From assembly GCA_903917955.1 (NCBI GenBank), contig CAIXCO010000053.1:1-13508 (forward strand): a stretch of 13,508 nucleotides of DNA. Direction: 5' to 3'. The notes under the pieces are model-generated. The model saw only the letters and a list, made by a program, of their open reading frames with translations. It made no database searches and had not been told where the DNA came from. Within the stretch, counting starts at the first letter, position 1; each line of letters starts with the position of its first letter. Made by a program: the position numbers and the translations under genes. The DNA comes from an uncultured Chlorobiaceae bacterium. Its GTDB lineage: Bacteria > Bacteroidota > Chlorobiia > Chlorobiales > Chlorobiaceae. Positions 6,911 through 13,508 of this stretch are shown here, piece after piece.

Positions 6911-7897
6911 TCATAAGGCATTATGCTTATGATTGTCGGAGATGTTTTTAACGCTCCATTCCACCCGCTTCGTGAACACTGCATTGCGGACAGGGCACTC
7001 CCCTTTTTGACAAATTTCACATGAAAAATCGAGACAGCCATCCGTGTGGACAAAAAGCTCAATGCTTCCACCAAAATTATCATTGACAAGCTTGTTGAGT
7101 TTATCAATCTGTACATGCGCTTCGTGCACATTCAAGTACCAGGGAACGGTCAAATGGCAGTCAAGATGGAGCGTGCTCCCGTACTTGATGATGCGCAGAT
7201 TGTGAAGATCAATCCACTCATTACTGCGATTGGCCTGCAGCAAGTTGACCATTTTTTCGAGCAACTCCTCATCAGCCTCATCCATGATACCCCTGAGAGA
7301 GTCGCGAATAATCTTGTAGCCAGTAAAAACAATAAGAAGAGCAAAAATCAAGGCAACGGCACTGTCGAGCCATGCCATTTTTGTCATGAACAAAAGGATC
7401 AAGCCAATAATAATACCTATGGTTGAGTAGGTATCTGACTGGAGATGTTTTCCGCTGGCAACAAGGGCAAGAGAGTTGTTTTTCTTCCCTTTTTTAACAG
7501 CAAGTGCGCCAACGAGGTAATTGATGATTGCCGTCGCCGTGATCAAAAGTATTCCATAATCAAGCTGGGCAACCGGTTGCGGATCACCAAGATTTTTTGC
7601 AGCCTCATAAATAATAAGCAACCCGGCGCAGGCAATCAAAGTCCCCTCAATAGCCGCAGAAATAAATTCCACCTTCCCATGACCGTAAGGGTGGTGGCTG
7701 TCTTTTGGTTTGGCAGAAATATAAAGACTGTACAGGCCGATAAAGCCACTGGTAACATTCACCGTACTTTCAAGCGCGTCAGTAAGGATGGCGACTGAAT
7801 TGGTAAGATACCATGCCACCAATTTGACAATAAAAAGAACGACACCGGTGACAACGACAATTTTCTGGAAATTATAGTTCTGTTTTGCTGTGGTCAT
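6911..7897 (-). CDS. Cation diffusion facilitator (CDF) family transporter
   Basis: This 328-residue inner-membrane protein is a CDF-type metal/proton antiporter, usually exporting Zn2+, Fe2+, Mn2+ or similar ions. About six membrane segments lie within residues 10-195, followed by a cytosolic domain with the beta-alpha-beta fold of the family (about 205-285). Landmarks are LTDALESTVNV (38-48, metal-site Asp40 in TM2), HHPYGHGKVEF (68-78) and HLQSD (151-155, metal-site His151/Asp155 in TM5). The TM2 site has Asp-x3-Ser rather than Asp-x3-Asp, a variant common in this family, so metal choice is open. The tail contains four cysteines in a C-x4-C-x2-C-x4-C pattern (288, 293, 296, 301) that could bind metal. 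The ATG at 7897 lies 33 bases after the P-type ATPase stop, so the two are probably co-transcribed. Confidence 0.92.
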   Translation of the reverse strand: MTTAKQNYNFQKIVVVTGVVLFIVKLVAWYLTNSVAILTDALESTVNVTSGFIGLYSLYISAKPKDSHHPYGHGKVEFISAAIEGTLIACAGLLIIYEAAKNLGDPQPVAQLDYGILLITATAIINYLVGALAVKKGKKNNSLALVASGKHLQSDTYSTIGIIIGLILLFMTKMAWLDSAVALIFALLIVFTGYKIIRDSLRGIMDEADEELLEKMVNLLQANRSNEWIDLHNLRIIKYGSTLHLDCHLTVPWYLNVHEAHVQIDKLNKLVNDNFGGSIELFVHTDGCLDFSCEICQKGECPVRNAVFTKRVEWSVKNISDNHKHNAL

Positions 7898-7930
7898 GAT
7901 TTATAATAAAAATTATCTCTTGTCTTTAAG

Positions 7931-10498
7931 TCACCTTGCTCTTCTTTCCCGAAAAAATTTTGAAGATCCAACCCACTTCACCCCCTCAAACCACAGGACA
8001 CTCCCTATGCCTGCAAAGAGGCAGAGAAGAAGATCGTAGGAATGTAATGCGGAAAAACGGAAAAGATGAACAAAAAAGGGAATATAAAGCACAACTCCCA
8101 AAAAGAGGAGCGCCCCGGCGACCACCGGAATGAGTGCCTTGTTGGGAAAGCGCATGGTAGCAACAAATGTCCGGCTCCAGGAGCGATTGGTCAAAATCAG
8201 TCCGAGATTTGAAATCATCAACGTCGTAAAAGTCAGTGCGCGAACCTCTGACTCTGAGTCACCCTTTGAAAAGGAGAACCAGAAAACCGCAAGCACAACC
8301 GCAAGCACAATGACGCCCTGCAGAAGGCTGAGCGCAACCATCTTTCGGCTGAACAACGGCTCCCTCGATTTCCGGGGTGGCCGCTTCATGACATCACTCT
8401 CCTCCCCCTCAGCTTCAAAAACGATTGAGCAGGCAGGATCAATAATAAGTTGCAAAAAAGCGATATGCGCTGGCAGCAAAAGAAGCGGCCACTGAAAAAG
8501 CACCGGAAAAAGCGATATGCCTGCAATGGGGACGTGAATGGCAAAAATATAGGCAATGGCTTTCCGGATATTGTCAAAAATCCGGCGACCAAGCTTGATT
8601 GCCTGCACAATCGAAGAAAAGTCGTCATCAAGCAAGACCAGCGAAGCCGACTCGCGGGCGACATCGGTTCCGCGTCCGCCCATTGCAATACCTATATTGG
8701 CCGCTTTCAGCGCCGGGGCATCATTCACCCCGTCGCCGGTCATGGCAACAATTTCCCCATTGGCCTTGAGCGCACTCACCAGCCGCAGTTTCTGCTCAGG
8801 CACAACCCTGGCAAAAATATTCACCTCATTGATTCTCTGCTGCAACTCAGCCGCCGTCATCACCTGCATCTCCGAACCTGTAATCCATGCGTCAGCTTTT
8901 TGCAACCCAATCTTCCGGGCAATGTTGCGAGCGGTGCCGGGATAATCGCCGGTTATCATCACCACACGGACACCTGCGCTATAACACTCTGCTATGGCCG
9001 CAGGCACCGTGGGACGCACCGGGTCAGCAAGCCCGATAAGACCAAGAAATTCAAAAACAAAATCATGCTGCTGACAGGGTAAAACCGGTTGCTGAAAAAA
9101 TGCCCTTGCCACTCCCAGTACCCTCAACCCCCGATCAGCCATTTCACTGATACGGCAAGAGAGCTGTTCTCGCTGATGATCATCACAATGACACAGATCA
9201 AGAATAGCTTCAGGGGCGCCTTTGGCGGCAATGGTATAATGCTGATTTTCCGACGATTGCCAGACGCGCGAAAGGGAGAGCAGCTCTTTGGACAAGGGGT
9301 ATTCATGCACCAGTAGCCAATCCTTGTGCAGATGCTCCGTCGCAGTCAGATAGCTGTCACCAGCCTCTTTGATCGCCTTTTCCATAGGATCAAAAGGATC
9401 GAGCTGACTGGCCAGAATGGTAAACTCAAGAAGCTCATGAAACTCCTCCGGAATAGAGTTTCGCGAAACCTCCCCGACGTCAAGAAATGCGCCCCCGGCA
9501 AAGAGGCTGCTGACCGACATACGATTTATGGTCAACGTACCGGTCTTGTCGACACAGAGTACCGTAGCGGAGCCAAGCGTCTCAATGGCGGGCATCCTGC
9601 GGGTAAGTACCTGTTTTTTTGAAATGCGCCACGCTCCCATGGCAAGAAAGATGGTCAAAACAACCGGCAGCTCTTCGGGGAGGGTTGCCATGGCAAGGGT
9701 AACTCCGGCCAGTAACCCGTGAAGCCAGTCACTGCGAGTAAGACTGTAGAAAATAACCACCAGAATACAGAGTGAGAGACCAACCATGGCGAGATGGTGC
9801 ACCCATCGGCCCGTCTCCTTCTGCAACATGGTCTCCTCCGGCACAACAGCCTGCAACACCTTGCCGATTTTACCCACTTCACTCTTTGTACCGGTTGCGA
9901 CCACCCGTGCAATTCCCTGACCCTGAACCACCAGTGTCCCCGAATAGATAAACGGCAAATCATCTCCCCCCGGGTGCAGCTCTTTTGCATCCAGTGCCTC
10001 ATCAGATTTTCTGACAGGAACAGATTCGCCCGTCAAAAGGGATTCATCAACCATCATATTGAGGCACGCAAGAAGCTGCGCATCAGCCGCAACACGGTCA
10101 CCCTCATTGACAACAAGGAGATCACCCCGCACCACCTCACGCCCCGCAATGCGCCGTTCTGCACCATCACGGACAACCTGGGCTCGAGGGCTCGAAAGAT
10201 CACGGAGCGCATCCAGCGCATGTTCGGTCTTTCGCTCCTGATAAAGGGTAAGACCCATGACAAAAAAGACAAAACCAAGAAGCATCAACGCCTCCGGAAC
10301 ATCACCAAGCAGTAGATAGAGCACACCACAAGCCACCAGCAAGAGAAACATCGGCTCACGGACAACGCCAAAGGCGAGCGAAAAAAGGGAGTGACGCTCC
10401 GAAGAGGGCAGCTCATTATACCCTTCCGATAGCAATCGTTCTGCAGCTTCTGCTTCTGAAAGAGATACAAACCCTTCCACTTTCATTGCGTTTTTCAT
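7931..10498 (-). CDS. P-type cation-transporting ATPase (P2-like)
   Basis: This 855-residue ATP-driven cation pump lies in the cytoplasmic membrane. Counting from the ATG at 10498, it has an N-terminal cation-ATPase domain (about 1-65) and the actuator motif TGES (156-159). TM4 holds PEELP (274-278) in the ion site. DKTGTLT begins at the phosphorylated Asp317. KGAPE (426-430) is the nucleotide-binding loop, and MITGD near 514 and MTGDGVNDAP (586-595) are hinge motifs. A C-terminal block of membrane segments follows, with LIIDPACSIVFE in TM6. The layout is that of type-II (Ca2+/Mn2+/Na+/H+) pumps, with no N-terminal heavy-metal domain and no CPx motif. The canonical PEGL of calcium pumps is PEEL here, so the ion is uncertain. 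A TTG at 10516 would add six residues, but GAGAG just before the ATG favours 10498. The CDF gene follows in the same operon. Confidence 0.94.
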   Translation of the reverse strand: MKNAMKVEGFVSLSEAEAAERLLSEGYNELPSSERHSLFSLAFGVVREPMFLLLVACGVLYLLLGDVPEALMLLGFVFFVMGLTLYQERKTEHALDALRDLSSPRAQVVRDGAERRIAGREVVRGDLLVVNEGDRVAADAQLLACLNMMVDESLLTGESVPVRKSDEALDAKELHPGGDDLPFIYSGTLVVQGQGIARVVATGTKSEVGKIGKVLQAVVPEETMLQKETGRWVHHLAMVGLSLCILVVIFYSLTRSDWLHGLLAGVTLAMATLPEELPVVLTIFLAMGAWRISKKQVLTRRMPAIETLGSATVLCVDKTGTLTINRMSVSSLFAGGAFLDVGEVSRNSIPEEFHELLEFTILASQLDPFDPMEKAIKEAGDSYLTATEHLHKDWLLVHEYPLSKELLSLSRVWQSSENQHYTIAAKGAPEAILDLCHCDDHQREQLSCRISEMADRGLRVLGVARAFFQQPVLPCQQHDFVFEFLGLIGLADPVRPTVPAAIAECYSAGVRVVMITGDYPGTARNIARKIGLQKADAWITGSEMQVMTAAELQQRINEVNIFARVVPEQKLRLVSALKANGEIVAMTGDGVNDAPALKAANIGIAMGGRGTDVARESASLVLLDDDFSSIVQAIKLGRRIFDNIRKAIAYIFAIHVPIAGISLFPVLFQWPLLLLPAHIAFLQLIIDPACSIVFEAEGEESDVMKRPPRKSREPLFSRKMVALSLLQGVIVLAVVLAVFWFSFSKGDSESEVRALTFTTLMISNLGLILTNRSWSRTFVATMRFPNKALIPVVAGALLFLGVVLYIPFFVHLFRFSALHSYDLLLCLFAGIGSVLWFEGVKWVGSSKFFRERRAR

Positions 10499-10670
10499 GA
10501 TCTCTCTTGATAACAATCGCTAAAACGGGCGGTCACGCCTACCTGAAAATGCAAGTATTAATATAGTCATGGTTTTTGATATTTTCAGAAAGAGCTCCTA
10601 CTCTTGCGCAGTAACCTTATTTTCTTTGGGCTCAGGTAGCAAGGTTTTGTAACAAATACCCTATAGGACA
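10499..10670. promoter_or_regulatory. Divergent control region between the P-type ATPase and Nramp genes
   Basis: These 172 bases separate two divergent metal-transport genes and must carry both promoters if neither transcript starts elsewhere. I see a small GGCG-GTCA-CGCC hairpin near 10528-10540 and an AT-rich stretch around 10555-10580. I do not see a convincing metal-regulator operator or a full riboswitch consensus. Promoter positions cannot be fixed by eye. Confidence 0.5.
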
Positions 10671-11933
10671 ATGAAAAGAGAGACAAAAAAAGAGAATTCG
10701 ATAAAAAAATTCTGGCGCTCTCTCGGGCCGGGCCTCATTACAGGCGCAAGTGACGACGACCCTTCGGGCATTGCCACCTACACCCAGGCGGGAGCCGCAT
10801 TTGGGTCGCAGTTGCTCTGGAGCGCCCTTGTAACCTACCCGTTAATGGTCTCCATTCAAGAGATGTGCGCCCGCATTGGACTGGTGACCAACCACGGTCT
10901 TACCGGTACCATAAAACGCTATTATCCGAAATTCTTCCTCTACGCCATTCTCTTCATCAGCTTTCCCTCCATCACCCTCAATATCGGCGCCGACATTGCT
11001 GGAATGGGTGCCGTAGGCAATCTTCTCTTCCCGGCTCTTCCTCCATTTTTTTTCTCGCTCGCCTTCACGCTTCTCATTCTCTACAGCGTCATATTCTGGT
11101 CATACCATAAAATCGCCCTTATACTCAAATGGCTCTGCATCAGCCTTGTCAGCTACATCCTGATCCCCTTTCTGATCGGCGTTGACTGGACTCACGTCCT
11201 GAGAGATACCTTTCTACCAACCTTCACCCCCGACAAAGCCTATTTCATGGCACTGGTCGGTATTCTCGGCACCACAATCTCTCCCTATCTCTTTTTCTGG
11301 CAGGCATCAATGGAGGTTGAAGAGCGTAACGAAAAGCGGCTGATTGTGGATAAAAAAAACATGGCCAATATGGAGGCTGACGTAGAGGGAGGTATGCTCT
11401 TTACCAACGTGGTCTTTTACTTCATCATTCTGGCAGCAGGTACCGTCTTGTTCAATGCTGGCATTCACAACATAACGACCGTCGAAGAGGCGGCCCGGGC
11501 ACTGCGCCCACTTGCCGGAGAGCAAGCCTATCTTCTTTTTGCACTTGGAGTCATTGGTACCGGATTTCTTGCCATCCCGGTACTTGCCGGATCACTGAGC
11601 TACATGATGGCTGAAACCTTCGGCTGGAGTGAAGGGTTTGACAAAAAATACTACGAAGCGCCAGGATTTTACATAACAATAGGGCTCTCACTCATTATCG
11701 GGCTGCTCATTCATTTCATCGGAATAAGTCCTGTACAGGCACTCATCTACACAGCCATACTCTACGGAGTAACCGCCCCGGTACTTATTGCACTGATTTT
11801 GCATATCTGCAACAACAAAAAAATCATGGGGATCTATACCAACAACGGCTGGTCCAATTTTTTTGGTATCGCCACCTTTCTTCTGATGACGGTGTCGTCA
11901 CTCCTCCTGCTCTGGTATAGCCTCGGCAACTGA
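10671..11933 (+). CDS. Nramp-family divalent metal transporter, non-canonical clade
   Basis: This 420-residue membrane protein with about eleven hydrophobic segments matches Nramp (SLC11) transporters, which take up Mn2+, Fe2+ or related ions with protons. TM1 reads GPGLITGASDDDPSG (19-33): the metal-site motif is DPSG with Asp30, where canonical Nramps have DPGN. TM6 reads TTISPYLFFWQ (202-212), where canonical members have MPHN and its metal-binding Met. These replacements are shared by a widespread bacterial Nramp-related clade whose substrate is less clear. After TM6 there is a charged loop (EVEERNEKR, then KKNMANMEADVEGG) that is typical for that clade. The ATG at 10671 has AGGA very close upstream (two bases). 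The gene is divergent from a P-type ATPase and CDF pair, which supports a metal-balance role. Substrate remains inference. Confidence 0.92.
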   Translation: MKRETKKENSIKKFWRSLGPGLITGASDDDPSGIATYTQAGAAFGSQLLWSALVTYPLMVSIQEMCARIGLVTNHGLTGTIKRYYPKFFLYAILFISFPSITLNIGADIAGMGAVGNLLFPALPPFFFSLAFTLLILYSVIFWSYHKIALILKWLCISLVSYILIPFLIGVDWTHVLRDTFLPTFTPDKAYFMALVGILGTTISPYLFFWQASMEVEERNEKRLIVDKKNMANMEADVEGGMLFTNVVFYFIILAAGTVLFNAGIHNITTVEEAARALRPLAGEQAYLLFALGVIGTGFLAIPVLAGSLSYMMAETFGWSEGFDKKYYEAPGFYITIGLSLIIGLLIHFIGISPVQALIYTAILYGVTAPVLIALILHICNNKKIMGIYTNNGWSNFFGIATFLLMTVSSLLLLWYSLGN

Positions 11934-11968
11934 ACAATCGATTATTGCTGTGCGTTTCGAGATATTCT

Positions 11969-12253
11969 TTAACGGTTCTGGGCAGTGTGGAATATTGACA
12001 GTACAGTGATCGTCTTGTTGTCCGAAGTGTAGATGACACTATACGGTATATCAGAAAAGCAGAGTTCTCTGGTATACGTTATTTTGCCGGGCTTTGCGCT
12101 CTGAGGAAACGGTAATAACTGTTTTTTCGTTTTTTCAATAATCCTCAAAACCGTTTGCCGCGCTATCCTCTCGCTCTCTTGCTTGATATAGTGCTCTATA
12201 TCTACAAGATGCACTTCGCTAATATACGCATTTCGTGCGAATTTCCGACACAA
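11969..12253 (-). CDS. ParE/RelE-superfamily toxin-like protein, orphan, start probably damaged
   Basis: The frame encodes a near-complete ParE-type toxin fold: an N-terminal strand-helix (YISEVHLVDIEHYIKQESER), a second helix (IARQTVLRIIEKTKKQL), the FP turn (LPFPQSAKPGK), and the strand run YTRELCFSDIPYSVIYT then ITVLSIFHTAQNR. Length from a TTG at 12253 would be 94 residues, normal for ParE. No ATG begins this frame. An ATG lies one base out of frame exactly where the fold should begin (12229-12231), and loss of one base there would explain this. No antitoxin gene adjoins it: Nramp lies 3' and convergent, and a terminator hairpin lies 5'. Full toxins of this kind inhibit gyrase or cut mRNA; this copy may be inactive. 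Coordinates of the start are a guess. Confidence 0.6.
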   Translation of the reverse strand: MCRKFARNAYISEVHLVDIEHYIKQESERIARQTVLRIIEKTKKQLLPFPQSAKPGKITYTRELCFSDIPYSVIYTSDNKTITVLSIFHTAQNR

Positions 12254-12274
12254 CCGACAGGAACGGAAAAGCAA

Positions 12275-12299
12275 AAGCCCCAGTTTTTGGCCGGGGCTT
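12275..12299 (-). terminator. Rho-independent terminator, minus strand
   Basis: AAGCCCC (12275-12281) and GGGGCTT (12293-12299) form a perfect 7-base-pair stem around an 11-base loop. Read on the minus strand the stem is followed by a T-rich tail (TTGCTTTTCC), the normal terminator pattern; the plus-strand side is not T-rich. It sits immediately upstream of the ParE-like frame, so it would stop transcription coming from the right. A TAA lies just before the stem, closing a 33-codon minus-strand frame from about 12399 that I cannot assign. Confidence 0.6.
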
Positions 12300-12511
12300 A
12301 GTTTGACACCATACAAGATTGCAATCTCTTTGTATGGCGGCCACCGAATTGGACTTCAGCTCGATGCCGTCGCAGAGCGAGTACGCCAATAATGTACATA
12401 TTTGATTAACAATACCGCAGTATACGGAAAATACGGCAGGTTATGGCAGTGGGGCAGGGCTGGACAGGTGAACGCCATAGAACAAAATGGAACGTAAACG
12501 AACAATGCTTT
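12300..12511. other. Non-coding stretch, no gene assigned
   Basis: I see no supportable gene here. A short minus-strand frame (about 33 codons, beginning MYIIGVLALRRHR) ends at the terminator and could be a fragment of a lost gene, but no family is recognisable. The segment 12400-12470 has a repeated GGCAG and two TACGG words with no clear role. Confidence 0.4.
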
Positions 12512-12540
12512 TTGATATTGGTGGCAATTTCTGCTATTTT
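12512..12540 (+). promoter_or_regulatory. Probable promoter of the HicB/HicA-like pair
   Basis: TTGATA (12512-12517, 5 of 6) is followed by exactly 17 bases and TATTTT (12535-12540, 4 of 6). Transcription would start near 12547, leaving a leader of about 34 bases before the antitoxin ATG at 12581. The surrounding 60 bases have only 19 G or C. Confidence 0.5.
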
Positions 12541-12580
12541 TGGCCATGTATCCGATAACAACGAACAAGGTAGGGAAGGC

Positions 12581-12925
12581 ATGGAAAAAACGACCTCTCG
12601 GGTAAACACAAAACTTGCAGGGAACCCTCCACAGCGGAACATTGCCGGGAGAGGACTGAAGAAAGCAATCGCAACGCCGCCAGAGAATCCCGCATCGATA
12701 ACCATAGAAGGGGAAGTATTCAATAGCCTGCAGGAAGATGGATGGGTTATGATAACACACCCAAAATGGTCAATTATGGGTGTTGGTGAAGATGTGGAAT
12801 CTGCCAGAAAAGATTTAAAAGACACCGCTTCAATTGTCGCTTCCGATTACATCGACGAAAAAGAGTCGAATTTGACACCTGAAGCGATCAGATTAAAAGC
12901 ATTCCTCATCAAATATCTCGGCTAA
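12581..12925 (+). CDS. HicB-like antitoxin candidate
   Basis: This 114-residue protein has a C-terminal domain resembling the HicB partial RNase H-fold: a strand ITIEGEVFNSL (39-49), then EDGWVMITHPKWSIMGVG (51-68) and a helix DVESARKDLKDTASIVASD. This follows the HicB pattern of a Gly-rich strand pair with a conserved 'yP' turn and a following helix. The first 38 residues are basic and proline-containing and look disordered. A clear HTH or ribbon-helix-helix domain is not visible. The frame is open 46 codons further upstream, but AGGG at 12572-12575 sits five bases before the ATG at 12581, and the putative promoter lies inside that extension, so 12581 is chosen. The toxin gene follows after one base. 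In a true pair this protein would neutralise the toxin and repress the promoter. Assignment is by pattern, not search. Confidence 0.62.
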   Translation: MEKTTSRVNTKLAGNPPQRNIAGRGLKKAIATPPENPASITIEGEVFNSLQEDGWVMITHPKWSIMGVGEDVESARKDLKDTASIVASDYIDEKESNLTPEAIRLKAFLIKYLG

Positions 12926-12926
12926 C

Positions 12927-13214
12927 GTGAATTTTAAAACCACCAAGATCAAATCAGCATTGGTAAAAAAAGGTTTTGTCGAAATAAACGGTGCCAATCA
13001 TGACAAATATATCTACCACACACAGGAAGGGAAAAAAACATCAGTTTTTACTTTTTTCTCAAGAGGCTCTGCACTCAAAGAATACGGAGAAAGCTTGCTT
13101 GGGCCCATGCGATTACAGCTCAAAATAAACAAAGATCAGTTTAGCGGATTAATCAACTGCCCATTATCACAGAACAACTACGAAGAGATCCTGAAAAGCC
13201 AAGGAATAGTTTAA
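12927..13214 (+). CDS. HicA-like mRNA-interferase toxin candidate
   Basis: This 95-residue basic protein begins like HicA: KIKSALVKKGFVEINGANHDKY, with a lysine-rich first helix and His25 in the place of the catalytic His of the G-S-H-H box. It is followed by strands YIYHTQEGKKTSVFTFFSRG. Canonical HicA (about 60-80 residues) ends soon after; this one has an extra tail, ESLLGPMRLQLKINKDQF and INCPLSQNNYEEIL, seen in a longer HicA-related group. HicA toxins cleave mRNA when freed from the antitoxin. The GTG start at 12927 is one base after the antitoxin TAA, with no Shine-Dalgarno sequence, so translation is probably coupled. Antitoxin-first order is the reverse of classic hicAB. The stop overlaps the convergent integrase stop in TTAA. 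G+C content is about one third, well below the neighbours. Confidence 0.68.
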   Translation: MNFKTTKIKSALVKKGFVEINGANHDKYIYHTQEGKKTSVFTFFSRGSALKEYGESLLGPMRLQLKINKDQFSGLINCPLSQNNYEEILKSQGIV

Positions 13215-13508
13215 AGCAAACCGGCATTTGATTCCTTGATTCCACCCAGATAATCCGCCCAAGCCTGCATCATCCGCCTTCGCTCCTCAAGATGCTTCGT
13301 TCGATTATACGCCGCGCCAAGCCGATCAGGCACCCGGTGCCCAAGCTGCGCCTCGATGGCGTCCGGGGAGAACTGCAATATCTCATGCAACATTGTGCGG
13401 GCCGTAGCCCTGAATCCATGGCCACAAACCGTGTCCGAATCCCACCCCATAGTTCGCAACGCCGAATTTATCGTATTGGGAGACAACACCCTCGATGACG
13501 CCCGCCCA
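13211..13508 (-). CDS. P4-type tyrosine recombinase (integrase), C-terminal part, N-terminus off window
   Basis: The frame is open from the right edge (13508) to a TAA at 13211-13213, giving 98 codons of the C-terminal catalytic domain. It shows SPNTINSALRTMGW, the HxxR box in GHGFRATART, the third-His box QLGHRV, and the nucleophile tyrosine in AAYNRT, followed by the EERRRMMQAWADYL tail typical of P4-like integrases of genomic islands. Such enzymes integrate and excise elements, usually at the 3' end of tRNA genes, and the attachment site normally lies near the 5' end of the gene, which here would be right of the window. A 60-base sample (13321-13380) has 40 G or C, far above the adjacent toxin gene. 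All visible catalytic residues are intact, but the upstream Arg and N-terminal arm domain cannot be checked. Confidence 0.92.
   Translation of the reverse strand, partial: GRASSRVLSPNTINSALRTMGWDSDTVCGHGFRATARTMLHEILQFSPDAIEAQLGHRVPDRLGAAYNRTKHLEERRRMMQAWADYLGGIKESNAGLL

Noticed and set aside
10499..10670. Possible manganese (yybP-ykoY) riboswitch before the metal-transport genes
   Set aside because: The conserved core sequences and paired helices could not be found on either strand.
12443..12580. N-terminal extension of the antitoxin frame by 46 codons
   Set aside because: The likely promoter lies within it, and the better ribosome binding site precedes the ATG at 12581.
12406..12825. Minus-strand frames of 134-139 codons opposite the HicB-like gene
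   Set aside because: They are Cys/Pro/Ser-rich shadow frames with no domain, and they cross the promoter and ribosome binding site of the better-supported plus-strand gene.

Overview
The window reads as an ordinary bacterial chromosome that runs into the edge of a mobile region at its right end. The housekeeping proteins, the stand-alone N-terminal half of a transketolase and the overall gene style suggest a green sulfur bacterium (Chlorobiaceae, Chlorobium-like). That assignment rests on recognition of protein families, without any database search.

Positions 1-5731, all on the minus strand: a likely operon reads transketolase N-terminal subunit > rsmD > coaD > aspC-type aminotransferase > acyltransferase (cut by the left edge), with gaps of only 10-23 bases between genes. 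Upstream of it, in the same direction, lie an unrecognised 136-residue protein, purC and a DedA-family membrane protein. These cover sugar-phosphate and amino-acid metabolism, coenzyme A synthesis, rRNA methylation, purine synthesis and lipid acylation.

Positions 5732-11933: a divergent gene encodes an exported endonuclease/exonuclease/phosphatase-fold hydrolase. It is followed by a metal-transport cluster. A P-type cation ATPase and a cation diffusion facilitator (probable efflux) form a minus-strand pair. An Nramp-related transporter (probable uptake) is transcribed divergently from a shared control region of about 170 bases. The Nramp protein carries non-standard metal-site motifs.

Positions 11934-13508: an accessory zone. 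It holds an orphan ParE-like toxin whose start looks damaged, a minus-strand hairpin terminator, an AT-rich antitoxin-toxin pair resembling HicB/HicA, and the catalytic C-terminal part of a P4-type tyrosine recombinase that continues off the right edge. Base composition changes sharply: about 33% G+C in 60-base samples of the toxin-antitoxin region against 67% in an integrase sample, which fits a mosaic of transferred pieces.

No rRNA, tRNA, CRISPR array or complete insertion sequence was seen. I did not find a convincing new multi-gene system. The most interesting items are the Nramp/P-ATPase/CDF cluster, the HicBA-like pair beside the integrase, and the orphan ParE remnant.
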